This document shows positions 45,156 to 54,657 of a DNA stretch of 64,000 nt, piece after piece. Origin of the DNA: Bernardetia sp963719525 (lineage in GTDB: Bacteria; Bacteroidota; Bacteroidia; Cytophagales; Bernardetiaceae); the NCBI GenBank assembly GCA_963719525.1, contig CAVRCG010000001.1, positions 1,612,001-1,676,000 of the forward strand, read 5' to 3'. A program made the translations under genes and the position numbers. How positions within the stretch are numbered: the stretch's first letter is position 1; every line of letters starts with the position of its first letter. A model generated the notes under the pieces. The model made no database searches. It saw only the letters and a program-made list of their open reading frames with translations, and was not told the origin of the DNA.

Positions 45156-45286
45156 CGAATGTAATTACGCCAAACGATGAGAGTTTTAATGATTCTTATG
45201 CTTTGCCTTTTGAGGGAGCGCAAATTTTTGTTTGTGGTTGTTGGGAAAAACTCGTTTATAGAAATGATAATTATAAGAAAGAATGA
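45156..45286 (+). pseudogene. Gene remnant of unknown function
   Basis: An open frame without a start codon reads VITPNDESFNDSYALPFEGA, then QIFVCGCWEKLVYRNDNYKK and stops at 45286. The residue mix looks like protein, but the 5' part is missing. It lies about 100 bp after palindromic copy C, and a similar remnant lies after copy D. Confidence 0.3.
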
Positions 45287-45353
45287 TTGGTAACCAAAAA
45301 AATTGCACTTTCAATTTTGAAGTAAAGTTTGACCTGACGTTTTGTTTAATTTT

Positions 45354-45914
45354 TTACTTGGTAAGATGAACTAAATACGGAACGGCTTCAATAAGTGAAG
45401 TTGTCTCAAAATCAATTAATGCTTTATTTTTTATTTGTTCAGAATTATTTTTGTCAGTTACAAAACATGTTTTCATTCCTGCATTTCTGCCAAACTGCAT
45501 ATCTGAGATACTATCGCCTACAATAACAGAACGCTTGAAACTGATATTTGAAAAATCTTCTTTTGCATCAATCGCCATTCCGATAGCTGGCTTTCTGCGT
45601 GGAGAATTAGTTGTATAAAGATCTGGACAGAAGTATATTCTGTCTATCTGTGGCAATTTTTCTAATAAATAACTATGAATAAGTTCAAGGTCTTTTTCGC
45701 TCATCAGTCCCTTTCCAATTCCTTGTTGATTAGTAACCACTACGATGGTCTGGAAATGTTTGCTCAAAAGTTGTAAGGCTTCTTTGGAATGTTTTAGAAT
45801 ATCAAACTCTTCTAAAGTTTTGACATAATCATCTTCCAATTTACGATTCAGTACGCCATCTCTGTCCAAAAAAAGTGTCCAATTATTGGCTTGTATTTTT
45901 GATTTATTGTTCAT
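45354..45914 (-). CDS. HAD-IIIA phosphatase, GmhB-like
   Basis: 186 residues. FLDRDGVLNRKLEDDYVKT holds the HAD DxD nucleophile, VVTNQQGIGKGLM motif II, RRKPAIGM the motif III lysine, and IVGDSISDMQFGRNAG motif IV. The fold is that of D-glycero-D-manno-heptose-1,7-bisphosphate/histidinol-phosphate phosphatases. The usual zinc loop with several Cys before RKP is reduced to one (CPDLYTTNSPRRKP), so zinc binding and heptose specificity are uncertain. Confidence 0.85.
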   Translation of the reverse strand: MNNKSKIQANNWTLFLDRDGVLNRKLEDDYVKTLEEFDILKHSKEALQLLSKHFQTIVVVTNQQGIGKGLMSEKDLELIHSYLLEKLPQIDRIYFCPDLYTTNSPRRKPAIGMAIDAKEDFSNISFKRSVIVGDSISDMQFGRNAGMKTCFVTDKNNSEQIKNKALIDFETTSLIEAVPYLVHLTK

Positions 45915-46459
45915 CTGATTAAATTTATAGTTGCTATGTATAAAAAGAAAGTTTAAAAAGTTCAGACTATAAAAATTGATTTAAAAAGCTAATTCTGAAC
46001 ACAAAATTTAGAAGAATTCTCTACTAGTTTTGCTTGAAAGAATATAACGTAATAGAAGGTATGTTAGGAATATAAATTAAATAGACTACTATTTTTGAAT
46101 TGTTAAATTATTAATAACTAGTGAGTCAGAATCGTAATTTCTAATTCGTCGATTTTTTATCCAATTAATAATTACCAAATTTATTAAAAATGTTATAAAA
46201 TATAAAAATGGTTCTTTGACAATTTTTGAGTAAATAATAAATTGTTGCTTATGCTGCTCTTAACATATTTTGCACCTGATTCCATCTATCACTTTTTGTC
46301 TAAGTCAGACCTTCGATACAGACTTAAACAAAACACAAGATAGATTTATTTTCTTTTAAAAATCACGAAAAGGCAAAAATTTTTAAAGAATCATAAAAGT
46401 TTTGTAGCATTTTTTTATGTATAACAAATTTTCTAGTCTATTTTGGAATAGATTATTTT
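45915..46459. other. Spacer with a family 3 repeat
   Basis: No gene seen between the phosphatase and the PLP enzyme genes. The dispersed repeat at 46207-46396 fills a third of it. No promoter recognised. Confidence 0.45.
46207..46396. repeat. Dispersed repeat family 3, full copy
   Basis: The ends GGTTCTTTGACAATTTTTG and (complement of) GATTCTTTAAAAATTTTTG are imperfect inverted repeats. The core TTTTTGTCTAAGTCAGACCT, ACAGACTTAAAC and AACACAAGATAGA recurs at 54778-54838, and the right end recurs at 43151-43220. About 190 bp, non-coding, MITE-like. Confidence 0.65.
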
Positions 46460-47467
46460 CTAAAGAATCCCTCCTGTATGAATAAGAACAATCGTATTTC
46501 CTTCTTCAAAAAAATCTATTTTAGCTAATTGATTAACTGCAAAAAATGCTTTTCCTGTATAAATAGGTTCGATTTGAAAATTGTTATTTTGCTCACTATC
46601 TTTATTGACTTCTTCAACAAACTTCTTCAATCGTTCTGATTTCTTGGCGTACCCTCCTTCGTGAAAATCTGTTTCTAAAACTAAATTTGATAAAGCATTG
46701 TTTGTTTTCCTTTCATCACTTTCATAAAAATCACTCAATAATTCTTCTATATCATTCCTTAAAAAATTACCCCCCTTCAATGCAGAAATAGCCAATACTT
46801 TGCTTTTCAGATTATTTTGAATTTCTTCTATTCCATTCAATATCCCTGCTGCTGTTCCCCCAGTTCCAATAGCTAAAGCAAAATAATCTATATTTTTGTT
46901 TATTAAATCAAAAGCAATTTTGGGAATATGGCTTGTTCCTTTTATAGCTAAATAATTCGAACCACCTTCAGGAATTAAGAAGAAATCTCCAAACTGTTGT
47001 TTCAATTTTTCTATAAAATCTGTGTTGTTTTTCTCTCTATATTCTGTTCTCGAAACATAATGAAGTTGCATATTCTGTTCTCTACAAAACGCCAAAACAG
47101 GATTTAGATTTTGGTGTTCTTCTCCTCTAACAATAGCCATACTTTCAAATCCTAGTTCTTTGGCAGCAAAAGCAGTTGCTCGCAAATGGTTTGAATATGC
47201 TCCCCCAAAAGTAAGTAATTTAGTTTTATTTTGCTTCTTGGCTTCTAACAAATTGTAGTACAATTTGTATAGCTTATTTCCTCCAATGTGTGTATGTTGA
47301 GCATCTAATCGCAGCACTTTTACATTTATCTTTTTTTGTTCAAAGAGCTTATTTTTCCAGTCAGAAATAAAAACAGGAGAGAGAAAATTTTTGAATAAAG
47401 AAGGAAAAGACGAATTAAGAAAGGCATTGGAAGAATTAGAGAAATTAGAGTTAAAACGATTTTTCAA
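46460..47467 (-). CDS. PLP-dependent D-cysteine desulfhydrase / ACC deaminase-like
   Basis: 335 residues of the tryptophan synthase beta-like fold II family. HIGGNKLYKLYYNLLEA carries the PLP lysine (NK), KLLTFGGAYSNHLRATAFAA is the substrate-binding SNH region, ALAIGTGGTAAGILNG the phosphate-binding glycine loop. It removes sulfide or ammonia from a D-cysteine- or ACC-like substrate; which one is not decidable here. The N-terminal 30 residues are Asn/Ser/Phe-rich and unlike the family. Confidence 0.88.
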   Translation of the reverse strand: MKNRFNSNFSNSSNAFLNSSFPSLFKNFLSPVFISDWKNKLFEQKKINVKVLRLDAQHTHIGGNKLYKLYYNLLEAKKQNKTKLLTFGGAYSNHLRATAFAAKELGFESMAIVRGEEHQNLNPVLAFCREQNMQLHYVSRTEYREKNNTDFIEKLKQQFGDFFLIPEGGSNYLAIKGTSHIPKIAFDLINKNIDYFALAIGTGGTAAGILNGIEEIQNNLKSKVLAISALKGGNFLRNDIEELLSDFYESDERKTNNALSNLVLETDFHEGGYAKKSERLKKFVEEVNKDSEQNNNFQIEPIYTGKAFFAVNQLAKIDFFEEGNTIVLIHTGGIL

Positions 47468-47618
47468 AATAAAACCCAGTTAAAGACTGATTGAGAATTG
47501 ATTAAAATTTAAAGTAAAAATACGGTAAAAGTCGTCTTTTTTGTATAAATTTAATCATAAAAAATAAATTAACCATTTTACCTTTCCTATAAAAGGTCTT
47601 AAAAACAATTCAAATTAT

Positions 47619-48035
47619 ATGATAAAAGTAATCTATCAAGGCAAATTGCGTACACAAGCCACACACATAAACTCTCAAAACACACTTATTACCGATGCTC
47701 CTAAAGATAATCATGGAAAAGGGGAAGCATTTTCTCCTACTGATTTGGTTTGTAGTTCGTTGGCTTCATGTCAGATGACAATGATGGGAATTGTGGCTAA
47801 CAAAGAGGGGATAAATTTGGAGGGACTAGAAGCTTATGTAGAAAAATTAATGACAGATAATCCTCGTCGAATTGAACGCATCAAAATTACCTATACCTGT
47901 CCAGATACACTTTTGCTTAGCGTTCAAGAACATGAGAAATTGCATCGTGCAGCACTTACATGTCCTGTTGCACTTAGTTTGCACGGTGATATTGTGCAAG
48001 AAGTGGAATGGGAAACTCTACATTTGAAAGCCTAA
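47619..48035 (+). CDS. OsmC family peroxiredoxin-like protein
   Basis: 138 residues. SPTDLVCSSLASCQMTMMGI contains the first redox Cys, and ALTCPVALSLHGD the second. These fit the OsmC/Ohr fold, which reduces organic hydroperoxides with a two-cysteine centre. Located 33 bp upstream of the TPR phosphatase gene on the same strand, so possibly co-transcribed. Confidence 0.93.
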   Translation: MIKVIYQGKLRTQATHINSQNTLITDAPKDNHGKGEAFSPTDLVCSSLASCQMTMMGIVANKEGINLEGLEAYVEKLMTDNPRRIERIKITYTCPDTLLLSVQEHEKLHRAALTCPVALSLHGDIVQEVEWETLHLKA

Positions 48036-48068
48036 AATTAGTATGCATGTTTGATGAAACACTTATAA

Positions 48069-50861
48069 ATGGCTAAAATAAGTTTGGTATTTATTTCTTG
48101 GTTTTTCTTAATTTTTACGTTTTCTGTTATTTCTTTTGAAGTAATGGCTCAATCTAGTACGCCCAAAATTAAAGAACGAGATAAGAAAGATGAAAAAGGT
48201 AAAAAAGACGAAAAAGACGAAAAACTAGACAGTCTCTGGAATAGGTACAACCTTTCTCAAAATTCTATCTTAGAAGATACCCTTCAAATAAATATACTTT
48301 TAGATATTTCGGAACACTATATCAAACTAAAAAACGATTCTAGCAGAATTATAGCAGAACAAGCAATTCAAAAGTCAGAAGAAAATTTGTATGTAGAAGG
48401 AAAAGCTAGAGGGATTCGTTTGATGGGTCTTTACAATCAAAATAAGAGTAATTATGATTCTGCCCTGTACTTTTTCAAAATTTCTTCTGCTTTGTATTTG
48501 GAAGCCAAAGATTCTATAAATTACTCTTTAGTTTTGAATAATCTAGCAGGAATATACTATGTGCAAGGAAATTATGACCGAGCTTTGGAAAATTTATTGA
48601 TTTCTTTGGAGATTCAGCAACATTACAACAGAAAACTTCAAGTCGCTCATGCACTCAATAACATGGCTCTGATTTACAAAAAAAATAATCAATATCAAAA
48701 AGCCATTCAGATGCACAAACAGGCTATTTTGATGAAAGAAGATTTGAAGGATAGTACAGGAATAGCAACAGGATATTTGAACATTGGAAGCGTTTATTTA
48801 GATCAAGAAAAATATCAAGAAGCAATTATTTATTATAAAAAAGGACTTCCTTTAGCTATTCGGTTGGATGATGATTTTCTTGTTTGTCAATATTATATCA
48901 ATTTGAGTTTGTGTCTGGTAAAGTCAGATTCATTAAAAAATACAGCTACTAAGAATAAGATTGTTCTCTATTTTGATAAAGCCGAACAACTAGCACAGCG
49001 ATTGAATAACCGACACCTTTTATGTTATGTCTATTTTGGAAAAGCTAAATATTATTATTTTAATAATGAAACTAAGAAAGCCGAAAAATTTGCTAAAAAT
49101 GCTTTGGAATTAGCTACACAGCTTAATTTGAGAAAAGATATAGGAAACATATATCGCATTTTATCAGGCATTTATCAAAAAAAATCTGAGTTCGAACTAG
49201 CTACTATTTATCTAAAGAAATATATTTCGCTAGATGATTCGCTAAAAAAAGAACAAGGACTCAACGAAACAAAACGCTTACAAGCCGTTTTTGAAAATGA
49301 AAGAAAAGAACAACTGATTTCAGTATTGAGAGAACGAGAAAAATTACAAGATTCTGAAATTGCTCGTCAACAAATTTGGAATTATTCGCTTGCTAGTGGT
49401 TTTAGTCTTCTATTAGTGATTGCTATTCTTGTGTTTCTCCAAAAGAGAGAAAGAGATAATCAAAATAGAGAAATTTTGGAAAAAAGCACAGAAATAAGTC
49501 AGCAAAAAGAAGAAATTACGCAACAAAACAATCAACTCAAAGAAACTTTTTCACGCCTTTTTATCTTGTCAGAAATCGGACAAAAGATAACAGCAACAAT
49601 GAACGAAAATGCTCTCATTTCTATAATAAAAGAAAGTATCGAACCCATTATGCCAGTCAATGGATTTGGAATTGGTATTTATAATCCTCGTTCGCAAGCC
49701 ATTGAATACAACAATTTTATAGAAGAAAACGAAACGTTACCTTTTCATATAGAATCTGCTACAGAAGGAGCAAAGAGTCTTTCAGTACACTGCTTTTTGG
49801 AGGACAAAGAAATTTTTATTGTCAATGTAAGGAAAGAATATTTCCAAAAAAATCAGAAATACGTTGCTAATTTATTTGGGAAATTACCACAAACAGCTTT
49901 TTTTATTCCTCTTCGAATTCGTCAGAAGCCGATTGGTGTCATGACAATTCAAAGTTTTGAAAAAAATCCTTATACAGAGGATAATCTAGCTCTGCTGCGC
50001 AATCTTTCTACGTATGTTTCCATTGCAGTTGCTAATTCAAATGCCTACAAACTTATTCGTGATAAAAATCAAAATATTTTGGATAGCATGCGTTATGCCA
50101 AAACTATTCAGGGCGTTCTTACTCCAACAGAAAAATCTATTTTGAGTTATTTTTCAGAATATTGTTTGATTTATAGTCCCAAAGATATTGTAAGTGGAGA
50201 TTTTTACTGGCTTACAAAAGCAGGGAAGTATACTTTTATTGCTGTTGTAGATTGTACAGGACACGGAATTCCGGGAGCTTTTATGTCTATGATTGGCAAT
50301 ATGCTTTTAGAAGAACTCATTAATCAAGAAAGACACATCCAACCTTCTCTTATTTTGAGATTAATGCACGAGCGAATCAGAAAATTACTAAAACAAGATA
50401 CAAAAACAAACTCAAAAAATAGCTCCAAAAGTAATAAAGATGGAATGGATATGATTTTGTGTAGAATAGAAAAACGAACTTCTGCTCTCTATGAGGTGGC
50501 TTATTCGGGTGCAAAACGCCCTCTTTGGTATGCCGAACCTACTCAAACAGAATTGCAGGAGATAGGAGCAACACGAAGTTCGATAGGAGGAAAACAGCGA
50601 GAAGACAAACGACTTTTTGAAGAAAATACGATTCAACTCCCTGTTGGCTCTTCCTTGTATCTTACAACTGATGGATTTGCAGACCAAAACTCTCCACAAA
50701 CACAACGAATAGGAAGTCATAATTTAAAACTGTTTCTCAGCACTATTTTAAATAAAAATATGGCAACACAGCAAGATTTACTAATTGACTTTTTGGAAGA
50801 ACATAGACAAGGAGCAGAACAGCGTGATGATATTACGTTTTGGGGAGTAAGACTAAGCTAA
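48069..50861 (+). CDS. TPR-GAF-SpoIIE signalling phosphatase
   Basis: 930 residues. Signal peptide or N-terminal helix (LVFISWFFLIFTFSVISFEV), a Lys/Glu/Asp-rich linker, six or so TPR motifs (about residues 95-390, e.g. NLAGIYYVQGNYDRALENLL, LNIGSVYLDQEKYQEAIIYY), a membrane helix (GFSLLLVIAILVFLQ), a coiled coil, a GAF domain (about residues 500-655) and a SpoIIE phosphatase domain with DIVSGDFYWL, VVDCTGHGIPGAFMSMIGNM, TTDGFADQNSPQ and QRDDITFWG. A sensory periplasmic TPR part probably controls cytoplasmic dephosphorylation. Intact frame. Confidence 0.92.
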   Translation: MAKISLVFISWFFLIFTFSVISFEVMAQSSTPKIKERDKKDEKGKKDEKDEKLDSLWNRYNLSQNSILEDTLQINILLDISEHYIKLKNDSSRIIAEQAIQKSEENLYVEGKARGIRLMGLYNQNKSNYDSALYFFKISSALYLEAKDSINYSLVLNNLAGIYYVQGNYDRALENLLISLEIQQHYNRKLQVAHALNNMALIYKKNNQYQKAIQMHKQAILMKEDLKDSTGIATGYLNIGSVYLDQEKYQEAIIYYKKGLPLAIRLDDDFLVCQYYINLSLCLVKSDSLKNTATKNKIVLYFDKAEQLAQRLNNRHLLCYVYFGKAKYYYFNNETKKAEKFAKNALELATQLNLRKDIGNIYRILSGIYQKKSEFELATIYLKKYISLDDSLKKEQGLNETKRLQAVFENERKEQLISVLREREKLQDSEIARQQIWNYSLASGFSLLLVIAILVFLQKRERDNQNREILEKSTEISQQKEEITQQNNQLKETFSRLFILSEIGQKITATMNENALISIIKESIEPIMPVNGFGIGIYNPRSQAIEYNNFIEENETLPFHIESATEGAKSLSVHCFLEDKEIFIVNVRKEYFQKNQKYVANLFGKLPQTAFFIPLRIRQKPIGVMTIQSFEKNPYTEDNLALLRNLSTYVSIAVANSNAYKLIRDKNQNILDSMRYAKTIQGVLTPTEKSILSYFSEYCLIYSPKDIVSGDFYWLTKAGKYTFIAVVDCTGHGIPGAFMSMIGNMLLEELINQERHIQPSLILRLMHERIRKLLKQDTKTNSKNSSKSNKDGMDMILCRIEKRTSALYEVAYSGAKRPLWYAEPTQTELQEIGATRSSIGGKQREDKRLFEENTIQLPVGSSLYLTTDGFADQNSPQTQRIGSHNLKLFLSTILNKNMATQQDLLIDFLEEHRQGAEQRDDITFWGVRLS

Positions 50862-50987
50862 CTCAAGTTGTGGATTACAAGTATTTCAGACTTCCTAGTC
50901 TGAATGAATAGCCTTTTTTACTTGAAATAGCTTATCTTCCCTTCTACACAGACTGGGAAGTCTGTGATACGCAAATTGAGTTAAGCT
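50855..50987. repeat. Imperfect inverted repeat after the phosphatase gene
   Basis: The left arm (50855-50903, including AACTCAAGTTG and CAGACTTCCTAGTCTG) and right arm (50944-50987, including CAGACTGGGAAGTCTG and CAAATTGAGTT) are complementary over about 40 bp. It includes the stop codon of the TPR gene. A similar CAGACTTTCTGGTCTG / GGAAGCCTGTCCTACAG pair lies at 56611-56680, so this is another dispersed hairpin type that may also act as a terminator. Confidence 0.6.
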
Positions 50988-51108
50988 AGGAAACAAATTG
51001 ATTGTCAGCTACAGAGTAGTGCCCCCTTTACAGAATTAGAATAAAAAATACTTCAAACCATAAAGTTTGTCTTGCTTTGTAACCAAAACTTCTCTTCTCT
51101 CTTACCAT

Positions 51109-51900
51109 CTAACCTTTAAGAAATTTCAAAACGACATCATAAAATTCTTCTGGTGTTTGGGCGTGTACCCAATGTCCTGCTTCCTCTATAGTATGAACGT
51201 GGGCATTAGGGAAATACTTTGTAATAGTAGTAATGTCTTTTTCTTGAATATAACGGGATTTGCCTCCATTTATAAACAAGGTTGGTTTATCATTAAAGTC
51301 AACAGCAGTTTTTATAGTTGTATTTTTGGTTACTGCACCTCCTATTTTTAGTATAGATTTTTCCAAGACGGGCAGGTTCATTTTCCATTCGTAACCGTCT
51401 TTTGTTCGAGCTAAGTTTTTGAGTAAGAACATTCTAACTCCTTCTTCATCTATATATTGTCCTAACTTTTCATCGGCTTCATTTCTGCTCTCTAACTTTT
51501 CTACGTCAATCGCTTTTAGTCCATTCAAAATAGCTTCATGATGCGAAACATTATATTTTCTGGGAGAAATATCAACCACTACCATTTTTTCGAATGCATT
51601 AGGATAAGTAAGTGCAAATTGCATCACTACTTTTCCTCCCATAGAATGACCAATAAGTAATGGTTTTTCTAATTTATGCTCTTTTATAAAATTATTCAAG
51701 TCATGTGCTAAAATTGCATAATTCATTTTTGGGTCGTGTGGAGAACGCCCATGATTACGCTGATCTATCAAAAACACTCTGTAATGCTCCGAAAACTGAC
51801 GACCCAAAGTAAGCCAATTATCCAACGAACCAAATACACCGTGCAAAATGAGTAATGGTTGTGCTTCTGGATTTCCTAATTCTTTATAGTTAAGTTTCAT
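51109..51900 (-). CDS. Alpha/beta hydrolase, YbfF-like
   Basis: 263 residues. LLILHGVFGSLDNWLTLGRQ is the oxyanion strand-turn, RNHGRSPHDPKMNYAILAHD follows, GHSMGGKVVMQFA carries the nucleophile serine, and EEAGHWVHAQTPEEFYDVVL the catalytic histidine. The pattern matches the YbfF/epoxide hydrolase-like esterase group. Cytoplasmic; substrate unknown. Confidence 0.9.
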   Translation of the reverse strand: MKLNYKELGNPEAQPLLILHGVFGSLDNWLTLGRQFSEHYRVFLIDQRNHGRSPHDPKMNYAILAHDLNNFIKEHKLEKPLLIGHSMGGKVVMQFALTYPNAFEKMVVVDISPRKYNVSHHEAILNGLKAIDVEKLESRNEADEKLGQYIDEEGVRMFLLKNLARTKDGYEWKMNLPVLEKSILKIGGAVTKNTTIKTAVDFNDKPTLFINGGKSRYIQEKDITTITKYFPNAHVHTIEEAGHWVHAQTPEEFYDVVLKFLKG

Positions 51901-52614
51901 AGTTTATTGGTTGATGCAATACAGATTTTGAGCAAAAAATAAATACCTACTTTGTGTTGATAAATCTTATAACATAGAGTAAAGATAACTGTTTATTATT
52001 TAATCTTATCTTTCAAATGCTTAGTTTTGATATCCCCTATAGAGATTGAATAGGAGATTAAATAAATAGTATCACAATTCGTTAGGTTTGATTGTGCAAT
52101 AGTGATAATAATATAGTATTTCTCATAAAATTAGGCTTATGAGAATAATAAAACGGTATTTTTTTTTCAGAAAAAGTATGATATGATGTAACCTTTTACC
52201 TTAATTAGTATATTTTTGACACGATACTGCTTTGTTAGCGTGATTATTATCAATAAAAAAATAGATATGCCTCTTCAGCATCAATTATTTAAAATAGGAT
52301 TTTTCTTATAATTAACTATCCTAATTAACTCTATATGAATATTAAATTGCATTATATTGGTAAATAGCTGTTTTGCCAAATTTAATTTTGATTTGTTTAT
52401 CATTTTCAATCAACCTAAGTAATAAAATTACACTATTCAGTATTTGATACTGTAACCTTATGCCGTATATTTGAGTATATAAAAACAAGGAATTATCTAA
52501 AACTTTTTTATCACTCTTAGTTTTGTATTTTTACTAGATTATTTCAATACTGATTTTTATATATTTTACTGATTTGCAATTTAATATACTTTTACACTTC
52601 AAAATTTTCATACT
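51901..52614. other. Gene-free stretch before the small peptide gene
   Basis: About 700 bp without a coding frame. A TAGTTTTG element (TAnnTTTG type) at 52518-52525 is 90 bp before the peptide start, though without a clear TTG upstream. No RNA gene recognised. Confidence 0.45.
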
Positions 52615-52782
52615 ATGAACAATCTAAATAACAACGAGCTTCTTGATGCTCAAAATAAGCTTTTCGCAGAATTAGAAAACGAACTTCACATCGAAGAGTT
52701 AGAAGAAAGACTAGAAATGACTACAGATGGTGGTGGTGGTCCTTCTACTGTAGAGCCTCCAAAACTTCCTTGGCCTGCATAG
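52615..52782 (+). CDS. 55-residue peptide, RiPP-precursor-like
   Basis: A small gene of 56 codons, below the length usually listed. The product starts MNNLNNNELLDAQNKLFAEL, has an acidic amphipathic helix (ENELHIEELEERLEM), then TTDGGGG and a Pro-rich tail ending PPKLPWPA. Leader helix, Gly-rich junction and short distinct tail are the layout of ribosomal natural-product precursors. A strong terminator follows at 52834-52868, and codon usage fits a real gene. No modification enzyme, transporter or protease gene is nearby, so any maturation would need to be elsewhere. Function is inference. Confidence 0.6.
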   Translation: MNNLNNNELLDAQNKLFAELENELHIEELEERLEMTTDGGGGPSTVEPPKLPWPA

Positions 52783-52833
52783 TAGTTTTGATTCGTAATA
52801 AAGAATTACATTATTTCAATTTTTATTGACTAA

Positions 52834-52868
52834 CAAGCCTTATCTATTTATTTAGATGAGGCTTTTTC
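52834..52868 (+). terminator. Rho-independent terminator of the small peptide gene
   Basis: AAGCCTTATCT pairs with AGATGAGGCTT (one G-T pair) around ATTTATTT, followed by TTTTC. It lies 51 bp after the stop of the peptide gene, with nothing else on that strand to terminate. Confidence 0.75.
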
Positions 52869-52941
52869 GTATAAATTCAATTATTTGTTCAAAGTATTCT
52901 CTTCAGCATGTAGTTTTCTACAAAAAAATTGAAAATTAAGT

Positions 52942-53085
52942 GTTATCACGATTATTTACAGGTTTGGTAACCAATAAGTTGCGTAAAATGTAAAACAGTC
53001 TTGTTTTTACATAGCACTAGGTTCGCAAACTTAGTATTATGGAAAAATGACTTTATAATGACATTATTAAATTAAACGTGATAAC
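52942..53085. repeat. Palindromic dispersed repeat, copy E, with inverted ends
   Basis: The outer ends GTTATCACG (52942-52950) and CGTGATAAC (53077-53085) are inverted. The centre (53003-53048) is the palindrome CATAGCACTAGGTTCGCAAA...TATGGAAAAATGAC, matching copy F in reverse over about 60 bp. The TATCACGATTATTTACAGGT segment recurs at the left of copy D (54866-54887). About 144 bp, MITE-like. Confidence 0.65.
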
Positions 53086-53155
53086 TTTTATTACTACAAA
53101 ACTTTAATTCAACTTTAGCTTCATTTTTTGTTAAATTGCTTGTTCTTATACTGAT

Positions 53156-53297
53156 AAGTAGTGATGCAAAATTAAATATATGTATTTGAAATGAATTTTC
53201 AAACACAGAGAATGAACAGCGTAGCTAAAATACAGTTTTTAAAACACACTATTTTTATAATTTAGGTATAAATAATTCTGCTCAGTTACTTAGTCAG
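53156..53297. repeat. Dispersed repeat family 2, copy 2
   Basis: Reverse-complement relative of 40176-40311, sharing AGTAGTGATGCAAAATTAAA, TATATGTATTTGAAATGAAT, TTTTCAAACACAGAGAATGA and AATTCTGCTCAGTTACTTAG. It lies 50 bp upstream of lysA. Confidence 0.65.
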
Positions 53298-53348
53298 TAG
53301 AAATTTATGTGTTTTTATAATTAATTTAATTAACCTTTTGTTTAAATC

Positions 53349-54623
53349 ATGTTAGAATTCAGTCAAGATGAATATTGTATTGGAGGCGTTTCTGTGCTTT
53401 CACTTTCAGAAAAATATGGAACACCTTTGTATGTCTATGACACGAAAAAAATGGAAACTCAATACAAACAACTTTGCAATGCGTTTTCGAAAACAAAAAT
53501 GAAAGTACATTATGCTTGTAAGGCACTCACGAATATTTCAGTCTTAAAATTTTTCAAATGTTTGGGGGCAGGATTAGATACCGTTTCAATTGAAGAAGTT
53601 CAGCTCGGACTTTTGGCTGGCTTCAAGCCTTCAGATATTTTGTTTACACCTAATTCGGTAGCGTTAAGTGAAATAAATGAAGCAGTAAAATTAGGTGTGC
53701 AGGTAAATATTGATAGCATTTCAATTTTGGAAGAGTTTGGACATCAATGGGGAGGAAAAATTCCTGTTTGTATTCGCATTAATCCTCACTTGATGGCTGG
53801 AGGAAATGCCAAAATTTCGGTAGGTCATATTGATTCCAAATTTGGTATTTCGTTGTATCAAATGCGCCATACAATGCGAATTGTAGATGCCTATAAAATG
53901 AAAATTACAGGGCTTCATATGCATACTGGCTCGGATATTCTTGACGTAGAAGTATTTTTGAGAGGATTAGATATTTTGTTGGAAACGGCAGAAGACTTTC
54001 CAGATTTAGAATATATAGATATGGGAAGTGGTTTTAAAGTAGCTTATAAAGAAAACGACATTACAACTGATATTAATAAACTGGGTAAGCAGGTTTCGGA
54101 ACGTTTTAATGAGTTTTGTCAAGAATATGGAAGAGAATTGACTCTTGTTTTCGAACCTGGTAAATATCTAGTAAGCGAATCAGGAACATTTTTAGCTTCT
54201 GTAAGTGTACTCAAAACTACTCCTACGGCTGTTTTTGCTGGACTAAACTCGGGAATGAACCATCTTATCCGTCCTATGTTTTATGATGCCTATCATCATA
54301 TTACAAATATTTCGAATCCGACTGGTGTTTCAAGAGTATATAATGTAGTGGGTTATATTTGTGAAACAGATACGTTCGGAGCTAATCGCAAACTTACCGA
54401 AATAAAGGAAAACGATGTACTGGCTTTTCAAAATGCTGGTGCATATTCTTTTATGATGGCTTCAAACTATAATTCTCGTTTTCGTCCTGCTGAAGTTTTG
54501 ATTTATGAAGGAAAAGATTATTTGATCCGAAAGAGAGAAACATTTGAAGACATTACAAGAAACCAAGTTGAAATGGACTTTTTAATTCATTCTACTGCAA
54601 ATGAAAAAGCAGTAATTTCTTAA
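53349..54623 (+). CDS. lysA: Diaminopimelate decarboxylase
   Basis: 424 residues. KVHYACKALTN carries the PLP lysine; GLHMHTGSDI, EYIDMGSGFKVAYK, LVFEPGKYLVSESGTFLASV and GYICETDTFGANRKL are the conserved barrel and active-site motifs, with the substrate tyrosine near the AGAYSFMMASNYN end. It converts meso-diaminopimelate to lysine. Intact frame; no other lysine gene nearby. A family 2 repeat sits in its upstream region. Confidence 0.96.
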   Translation: MLEFSQDEYCIGGVSVLSLSEKYGTPLYVYDTKKMETQYKQLCNAFSKTKMKVHYACKALTNISVLKFFKCLGAGLDTVSIEEVQLGLLAGFKPSDILFTPNSVALSEINEAVKLGVQVNIDSISILEEFGHQWGGKIPVCIRINPHLMAGGNAKISVGHIDSKFGISLYQMRHTMRIVDAYKMKITGLHMHTGSDILDVEVFLRGLDILLETAEDFPDLEYIDMGSGFKVAYKENDITTDINKLGKQVSERFNEFCQEYGRELTLVFEPGKYLVSESGTFLASVSVLKTTPTAVFAGLNSGMNHLIRPMFYDAYHHITNISNPTGVSRVYNVVGYICETDTFGANRKLTEIKENDVLAFQNAGAYSFMMASNYNSRFRPAEVLIYEGKDYLIRKRETFEDITRNQVEMDFLIHSTANEKAVIS

Positions 54624-54657
54624 CGAAAATATACAAAACGATTTATTAAATATTAAA

